Below, piece by piece: positions 56,872 to 64,000 of a DNA stretch of 64,000 nt. Within the stretch, counting starts at the first letter, position 1. Every line of letters begins with the position of its first letter. This stretch comes from Trifolium pratense (taxonomy: Eukaryota > Streptophyta > Magnoliopsida > Fabales > Fabaceae). The translations under genes were made by a program, and so were the position numbers. The stretch is from the NCBI RefSeq assembly GCF_020283565.1, contig NC_060059.1, forward strand, positions 40,664,338 to 40,728,337, read 5' to 3'. The notes under the pieces are model-generated. The model worked only from the letters and a program-made list of their open reading frames with translations, was not told the DNA's origin and made no database searches.

Positions 56872-59192
56872 ATGGACGGTGAGATGATGATGATGGAAAC
56901 GGAGACATCTAGCTCCGGTCAAAACGACGCCGTTCGTGATTTACTCACATTGGCTCGTCAACTTATCAATCAAGGAAAACCTTCTCAGGCTCTTCAAGCG
57001 GTAATTAATCTTTTTTCTTCTTTTTCTATATAAAAAGGTTCAATTTTTATTTATTTTTTATATCAAGATTTCTATCAAATAACTTGTTAAGAATAATTTG
57101 GAACCATTTTGCATGATGGGTTGGTACTATTTTCGGATTCACATTTTCAATTTGTAGTATAGTGTTAGGTTGGTGCAAAATTTTAGACTATGCTTGGGGT
57201 TTCATGTGTAAAAAAATATAATTTGTATTTGTTAGTTTGTTTATTTATTATATCAAGCATTTGGGGGATTTGAAATTTGTTACTAGGATGTCTCAATTTT
57301 CTTGTGGTTTGAAGTTGCTTGAAAATCTTTCTTTAGGGTAAAATGAAGTAATGAACTGTTGCTGGTAACTTTACTTAACTAATCTTTTGTGCCCTTAGCC
57401 GGTTGCCCTCTTCGCCCTATCTCAGATACAGCCCTAACCTTAGCTTATAAAGTTTTATGAAAGTTTTAAAAGTTCTCAAATTTGTTGGTGTTTGAAGGAA
57501 TTTAAATGTACTTTTCCCTTGCTGCCTCCTCATGTTCTTTTGATGTTCATCTCCCCAAACTTACTTGAAATTATCAAATTAGCATTGCCTTAATGTTACT
57601 CAAATGAGTTTTTTTAACAGTAAAGAAAAAGATTTTTACCTCATCAAAATGGGGTTTTCATTTGAGTATATGGATTGTTTGTTTAATAAGTGGCTCTTGG
57701 TAGGTTTGTCACCATAGATTTTACAAAATGTTATTTGAACATCGATTTGGAACAACAAATTCGACTTTTGAAATGGTCAGCGTAGATCACATTCATGGTT
57801 TACTCAATTCCATGAGTGGTTAAATGGGTATATCAAGATTGGATAACTCATTAACCATGATTTTGAACATTATTAACCACGATGTCAAGTGTTCCAATTT
57901 ACATGTAGATTTAATCACTTGAAAATCAAGATTAATCACATTTAAGTTTGTGGTTAATAAAGTTTAGTAGGTGTTAATGTGTTGTGATATCTGATATATC
58001 TCCTAACCAAATCTAATATTTCATTGACCACATGTGACATGTGTAAACCGCTTTAATCATTTTAAAAGTTATTGAATTTCGTGGTCCCAAATTGATGTTC
58101 AAATAAATTTTACTTTAAGAGGTCCTAATTTTCACCCACATTATGCCATTATTCCAAAATGCAATGATCAGCTTTGGGACATGTCATAGTTTTATCTGTC
58201 ATTCTGATTTTCTCCAGAACCTACATAGTAAAAAGCAATTCTTGAATTAGCTATTTAGCATTCCATCCGTAGAGGACATTGTATGTTCTAATGTGTGAAA
58301 CTGATAGGAACTAACTTCAGATTAAGGGTGTAAAGATTGTATTTTTATTGAATGTATAGAAAGATGTAATTCCATGGATATTCGAGAGTTCTAGACGCTC
58401 TTATTTGTTTCTTATAACTATCTTGGCCTAATAATACTCCGTCGGTTTCTTTTTACTTTCCACTTTTGTAGAAAAATTGTGTTCGCATTTACTTGGTAAT
58501 TTTCAAAGTTCAGTGCAATATTAAATATTGTTTTGGCAATAATACCCTTCAGTATTTATTGCAGACAGATAAATAGGTGAAATGAGATAATAAATAGTTT
58601 TCTTTGTATATGTAAATAACCCTAAAACAACCGAAAAGGAATGGAGGGAGTAACAAACCTATCTGAACATAAAGCATGGTTGTATAAAAGGAGAATAATA
58701 TAGTAAATACTTGCCCAACGAGAAAAGCTAGGCAGAAACTTAGATGGTTTAGTTTGTATGTTGCACTAACAATTGAAGTGAGAAATTCTTTGTGGTGGGC
58801 TTGCAGCTGATATTTGCTTATAATTGAAACAGGTGGTTGTAGCAGTGAGGAATAAAGGTGGAGATGAAGCTGTATTTCAGTCCTTGAGTCGTGCTCGCGA
58901 GCTGTATAGAAGTAGACTTCAACAGAATTCCGCGGTTGATCAGCTGGCTTCGTTGTTTGCCGAGTGTGCCATTGCTGAAGTTCAGCCGGCAATGATTGAA
59001 CCATCTGCGACTAACATTACCAACCCATCAGTTACCCCAGATGCTAATGGAACATCCATACTTGCAGAAAGTGGCAGGATGCAAGTAGTATTAGATGCAG
59101 TTTCTGATGGAAGCAGCTTCATCTGTTTGAAATGTGGCGGCCTTGTCAGTATTCAGCGCAAAGACGAGCACTATGCATACTGGTGTTGTTGA
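56872..59192 (+). CDS. Small protein with C-terminal C2HC zinc-binding-like motif, function unknown
   Basis: Two exons, 56872-57000 and 58833-59192, with GT-AG and a 1832-bp intron; joined frame 162 residues. The N-terminal part ([55 protein letters not shown]) is helical and looks like a TPR-like or helical-hairpin segment. A variable Pro/Thr-rich middle follows. The C-terminus has C141-x2-C144, H156 and C161, C162 (CLKCGGLVS...DEHYAYWCC), which could bind one zinc ion. The protein resembles conserved eukaryotic proteins of unknown role; I do not recognise a named family. The junction falls between codons and the helix reads through it, supporting the model. Confidence 0.8.
58437..58650. mobile_element. 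Stowaway MITE in the intron of the C2HC gene
   Basis: CTCCGTCGGTTTCTTTTTAC at the left pairs with ...ACCGAAAAGGAATGGAGGGAG at the right, flanked by TA (58435-58436 and 58651-58652). 214 bp, about 180 bp before the exon 2 acceptor. Confidence 0.8.
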
Positions 59193-61190
59193 TCGCAGTG
59201 CTTGGATATAAGGTTTCATATTTGCTAGGGTGAGGCTTATGTTTTTCCATGCATCTACAAGATGAAGTGATTATCACCTTATATGGTTCTTGGAAAAGCC
59301 ATAACGTGGTCATAGTGGAGTTAATTATCAAACTTGGTTAGTCTTCTTCGAGGACTCCAATGCTGTAAACCATAGTGATTTAGTTACACAAATACAGAAA
59401 AGTCCATGTTGACTCTAATGTTGCTATTAGATTGTTTCATTATGAGTTGATATGTTTTAATATAACTAATATACTTTACCAATGGTTTTTTTGCTTGAGA
59501 TTTTGATGCGAAATGGTGGGAGTAGAGAAATTTTTGTTTTATACTTCATTTTAACAAATATCTGTTTTAGTGTTTGTTTGGATTGGTTTGATTGAGTTTG
59601 CAAAAATAATGGTGGTACTGTGATTTTGTAAAGCTCTAAAGTGTAAGTTTGGGTAAAATCACGATGATTATGCCAATTGCATTGGCATTCCAATACTTAC
59701 ATGCAAAGCAATGAGAGGGTCTGATAAGGGCGGAAACATTGGTTCATTGTCGTAGCATAATGAACTTCAAAGAAAATTGCTCTTCTGGCCTCCCGCATAA
59801 ACTTCAAAGAAAATACGATCCAAAAGTTTAAATATGGAGAATAAGCTTAATTAGTCTAACTTTGAGTTTAAATGTAAAATAATGTAACTGAACACTGCTT
59901 TCTGGTCCTGGCCTATATAAGTGCTTTTTGGATGACATGATTCAAAACTTAGCGATTTTGGGGGACATGGGAGCAATGCAGGGGCTAGAAGAACAGTTTT
60001 CAACTTCAAATAGGTGGTTTAGATATTTCTTGTTCAATATTGGCAATTTGGTAGCATGGGAACTCTTGTAGAGTGTATAATACTAGTAGTACATATTAGG
60101 AATTTCCAAGATTTCATTATCCTGCTATTACACATCTACAATGGCAAAAACAAAAGGTTTCTTACTCAAACTTGATTTCATTCCAGTGTCTTGGATTTAA
60201 TGGCAAGATAATTTGAGATGAAAATTTGTTTATTACTCCAGCCAACATTGAACTTACAACTTAGAAAGGTTAATAAAAGATCCATGCACTTGCACATACA
60301 GAATACAATGCATGATTGTATGTGATATCCGTTCAACGTAGTTTTCTGATTACTTTAAAATTTAAGATTCAAGATTCATTTGATGAGGGCTCAGATAGGA
60401 ACCAGTAATCACTAATCAGGCAAAGAAAAACACAACTGATTAATAAAGTGCAGATAGTGTTATTCAACATCCTTTTACAACACTTTCACAACCACAAAAA
60501 AAACCTTTTACAACAAAATCCTTATAGAGACTACAATCCTTCGCAAAATACTAACTAATGTTCATTTACACACAAGGTCACACTATGTTACAGGAATGCT
60601 ACAATATTTTTATCCACAAAAATCAATGATTGAATCAAACAAAGTAAGACCATAAAAACTTCAAAGTAAGGAAAATAGACCCTTAACACATTTCAAATAC
60701 TTGACAAAAAATACAGTATTTTCCTTTTGATCCTTCTAGTGTTGGTATGGACAAACAATTTTCCTAGATAATATGTCTGGAAATGTGTCTACCAATGCCT
60801 CCAAGCAAGCAACTATCTTCCATGCTCAATTATTTCACAACTGTCGGCAACATTTCAACACACCTCACAAGATGCTCCGTATGCTGTGACTACCGAAACA
60901 TTTCCAAGATGTGGAGAGTATTAACCGAGACTGACCGGGGTATATACTGTTAGTAACCATTATATCACACTGCAGCTAGAAACAAGGAACGTCAGAATGT
61001 TAGTAAGCATTTATATCACACTGCAGAAACAAGGAGTATGGCGCAAGACTTTGCTTGAAGTTGTTTAACTAAAAAAGGGTTATTACCTGAATCTAGTTAT
61101 ATGTTCTTTCTAATGTCTTCTGTCTAGGACCATTCTTGTAGGTAAAATAGTTAAAACTGAGCTACGGCAAATGGCTGATCACACTAACAA
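59193..61190. other. Convergent intergenic region
   Basis: Between the ends of the C2HC gene (+) and the kinesin gene (-). It should hold both 3' untranslated regions. No further gene, RNA gene or repeat with clear ends seen. Confidence 0.5.
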
Positions 61191-64000
61191 TCAAAATGAC
61201 TTAATTTGAGGCAAAGTCTGTGAACGTGGCCTTGATCTCATGATTGTCTCGTCACTGTGTCGAATTCGTTCAGAAAGTTTCCAAGGTTTCTGCCACTTCC
61301 ATTTGAATTGTATTAGCCACTGATGATGGCTTCTTTTCCATCTCCATAGCTTGCCAGAAGCTTGTCCTGCAATTGCTAGTTTTTTCATCGACAATTGCCC
61401 AATAGGTACCATCTGCATTGATTGCAAATATCAGTCTTAGACCAATGAAAAGACATACCAATTAATATAAGGGAGAATATATTACCCTTCTAGTTTGATC
61501 TATAAATGCTGCTGATTCCCTCACTTGGCCATTTGCAATGCCTGGTGTATATTTGCGCTGTTTCGGTGCTGGCACAGAATCCGGAGATAAAGGTTCCGCT
61601 ATGTCTTCGGCACAGTGTTTCAATGAATTTGGAGAATTTACCTATTGAAATCAGGTGAAGGTTAATTAACTACTGACAATAAAAGAAATATAACAGTAAT
61701 TTTATTTTCAAATTTTTGGTTTATTTTCTTTTGAATCTTATGCAGGCAAGATCTTACTGAAGCCGGCTTGGCCAATGCATTTGCAACATCTTGCTCTCTC
61801 ACTTTTAGTTCCTTCTCAACTTCCTTTCTCTTGATTTCGCTTTGCCGTAATAGACCTACAAGTTCCCTGATTTGATCTTTCATTTCTCTTAACTCCATGT
61901 CCTTCTCCCACATTTGACACCTGTAGTTAACACCTCATACGTCAAATTTAACAGTAAATAATATATCACTTATAAAAATAAAAAGGAGTGTATACAATAA
62001 TTTAACACGATTAATAGTCATCCGTTCCATTACTTTTATAGTGATCAGGAAAACAATGGTTTATTGAATCGGATATGCAAATTAAAACATTCAAATTTTG
62101 GCCACTTAGACTAATGCACATTTATCTTGTCCGGAGAAAAAGACCAAGAGAAATTTTTTTACCTAGTGTCTGCAAGAGAATTGAACATATATTGAAGCAA
62201 AATTTTGGCTTCTCCCATTGAGCGCAACTGGTTCCAGTGTCCACGGTTAGTGAAGGCCCGTTCTCGTTCTTCTGCCTCAGATAGTTGAGAAGCCATTGCC
62301 ACAAGTGAATTAGATGATATGCTCAGCATGTTCTCCAGTGAAGCTATTCTGGCCATTCTTGCATTTAGCGACATGGAGAATGCTCTGAGAAATGTTAAAA
62401 GCAATCAGAAAGCCAATATTTTCAAAAAGTGAAGAGATAAGCATTTAGAACAATTTTATTTATATAATGCAGACCTAGCAAATCCGTTCTTCCCTTTTGG
62501 GGGACTGAGACCATTGGCAGCAAGCTCGTTTACTTGTCTCAGCATTGCTAATTCCTCTGCAAGAGCAGCCCGCCTGAAGATTGTGCCGAAGCGTTAAAAT
62601 TTACAATACACTTAAATCAATAAAAAAAAACATAAATTAGGAAAATGTGGTGCATACACTTGGCTCTGCTTCTCATACTCAAAACGAACTTCATGCTCTT
62701 TTACCATGACTTCTAGCTCGTGATCAAGCCAACGCTGCAAGGACTTCTCATTGCTCTAAAGAATAAACTCAATAAGTCACTTAAATGATATTATGGATAA
62801 TCCAGAAAGTCATAGAACAAGAACGAAAGTTTGTTACCTGTTTATTTGTTCCACTCCCGTTCAGTGTAACTACAAGATAAAATACAATTAGAATATTAAA
62901 AAACGCGAGATTTAATGCACTGAAACCCTCATGATGTATTCACTAAAAGACGGTTTCCAGAACCTAAAGCGTTTTAAAAAAGATCACCCCTCTATAAAGA
63001 CTATAACCCGATTTTCCCATGCACAACAGGGCATACCAATTACTAAAATAAGTACCTTCTGTCTCCTTAGCTTAAAAAGCGCGAAAGTATTATTATCCAC
63101 TAAACAAGTCATACCTGATGTGTCTCGGTTGGAAGATTTACGAGCTTCTAACAATTCCTTTAACTTCTTGGTGGCCATTGCAGCTTCCTCAGTTTTTCTC
63201 TGAAGGACCTGAAGAAATATTCAGTTATTTATAATAATTTACAATGACAATTATCAGCCATAACCAAAAAATAACATTGATGCCAGTTGTTTCTCTAAGC
63301 CTTTCATTCTTTTTCTAACATTAGATGTAACATGTAAGACAAAATATTAAGTAGAATAAGGTTACCATCCATAAACATTAGAATACTCACCATTTTCTGG
63401 CGCTGATTTAGAGCTTGCAGCTTATGCCTTTCAAACTCGTTCCTTCTTCCTTCTTTCTTTAACTGTTTATCAAACATATAGTTAATACAAGGACAAAGGG
63501 CGTATATGGAGGGAAGTCAAGTTAATAATGTGTGGAAGTGTTCAACCAGTCGTGATCAGTTATCACACCGGCAATCTTCTAATATCTCTTCAAATTAAGT
63601 TTTTTGAAAGCTTAGGAGCACAACATATCATTTAAGTTCAAGCTAAAAGTATTGATTCATGTTTACTTTTACATAAAGAAATGTTTAACTAATAATGAAG
63701 CAATTGTTTCAGTATTGGAAGAAAATTAATTGGTGAATTTTCATCGCCATAAAATAAAGCCAGGAGCATCATGAACCAATGAAATGAAAAACAATAAACA
63801 AAAATGAGGATTCTTGACATACTTGCAACAACTCTTTCTCTCTAGAGGCCTTCCACTGTCGAAACTGTTCAGCCTCTTGTTTTATTTTTTGTTGCAATTG
63901 AACCTGGCAACAGTATTCAATTTCGAATAAGAACAAGTATGTTAATTATTAAGTGATGTTAACCGTGGATTTAAAAAGGTACAACAATCAACCTTTTGAG
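61191..64000 (-). CDS. KIN-4 (FRA1-type) kinesin, C-terminal part, 5' end beyond window
   Basis: Minus-strand exons: 64000-63993 (cut by the edge), 63903-63823, 63462-63391, 63208-63115, 62869-62838, 62755-62658, 62573-62475, 62384-62163, 61920-61758, 61641-61486, 61412-61191. All introns are GT-AG; the visible frame is 414 residues to a TGA. The sequence is the coiled-coil stalk (QKVQLQQKIKQEAEQFRQWKASREKELLQLKKEGRRNEFERHKLQALNQRQKM) and tail (AMASQLSEAEERERAF, LRSMGEAKILLQYMFN, VEKELKVREQDVANAL) and ends in the basic KLWRWKRSHHQWLIQFKWKWQKPWKLSE block typical of Arabidopsis FRA1. Those kinesins move on cortical microtubules and support cell-wall deposition. The motor head must lie to the right of the window. 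Confidence 0.93.

Overview
This window looks like nuclear DNA of a dicot plant. The genes are intron-containing plant families, the intergenic DNA is AT-rich, and small transposable elements are dense (Stowaway, Tourist, Mutator-like, hAT, SINE, TRIM, Ty1-copia). A legume of the Medicago type is my best guess; this is inference from gene and repeat character, not from a database search. No bacterial, organellar or CRISPR features were seen.

Layout. 1-4.7 kb is gene-free and packed with MITEs: a partial Tourist-like element holding a smaller element, a Mutator-like MITE with a 9-bp target duplication, a 398-bp palindromic MITE, a Tourist MITE with TTA duplications, and a (GAGCAT)10 microsatellite. 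4.74-9.36 kb is a complete, very young Ty1-copia retrotransposon: identical 227-bp LTRs, 5-bp target duplication, primer site, and a gag-pol frame broken once inside reverse transcriptase. 9.4-15 kb is AT-rich spacer ending in a pile-up of SINE, hAT (inside an older MITE), Stowaway and SINE just upstream of a gene.

Seven host genes are supported. (1) 15299-16942 (+): intronless F-box/LRR protein of the VFB/SKIP2 type, an SCF substrate adaptor. (2) 19565-24682 (-): eight-exon MPDU1-like PQ-loop protein acting in dolichol-sugar use. It appears to carry one GC-AG intron and two U12-type introns. (3) 29336-31506 (+): seven-exon bHLH-MYC_N protein without a bHLH, RSS3-like. (4) 36765-40504 (-): five-exon RD21-type papain-like cysteine protease with a granulin domain. 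(5) 52795-53946 (+): intronless secreted LRR protein related to LRX proteins but without an extensin tail. (6) 56872-59192 (+): two-exon small protein with a C-terminal C2HC zinc-binding-like motif, function unknown. (7) 61191-64000 (-): the last eleven visible exons of a KIN-4/FRA1-type kinesin, running off the right edge without its motor domain.

The genes show no operon-like or pathway relationship; this is ordinary plant gene order separated by 3-12 kb of repeat-rich DNA. 40.6-52.8 kb is a 12-kb gene-free stretch of SINEs, MITEs and LINE remnants. A 352-bp TRIM lies at 32.2 kb, and a head-to-tail pair of almost identical Tourist MITEs sharing one central TTA at 34.8-35.4 kb.

The observations most worth following up are the mixture of three unusual intron types in the MPDU1-like gene, the tandem MITE dimer, the young but frame-broken copia element, the 1.35-kb Mutator-like element with exact 9-bp duplications, and the set of tRNA-derived SINEs whose perfect 15-18-bp target duplications define their ends.
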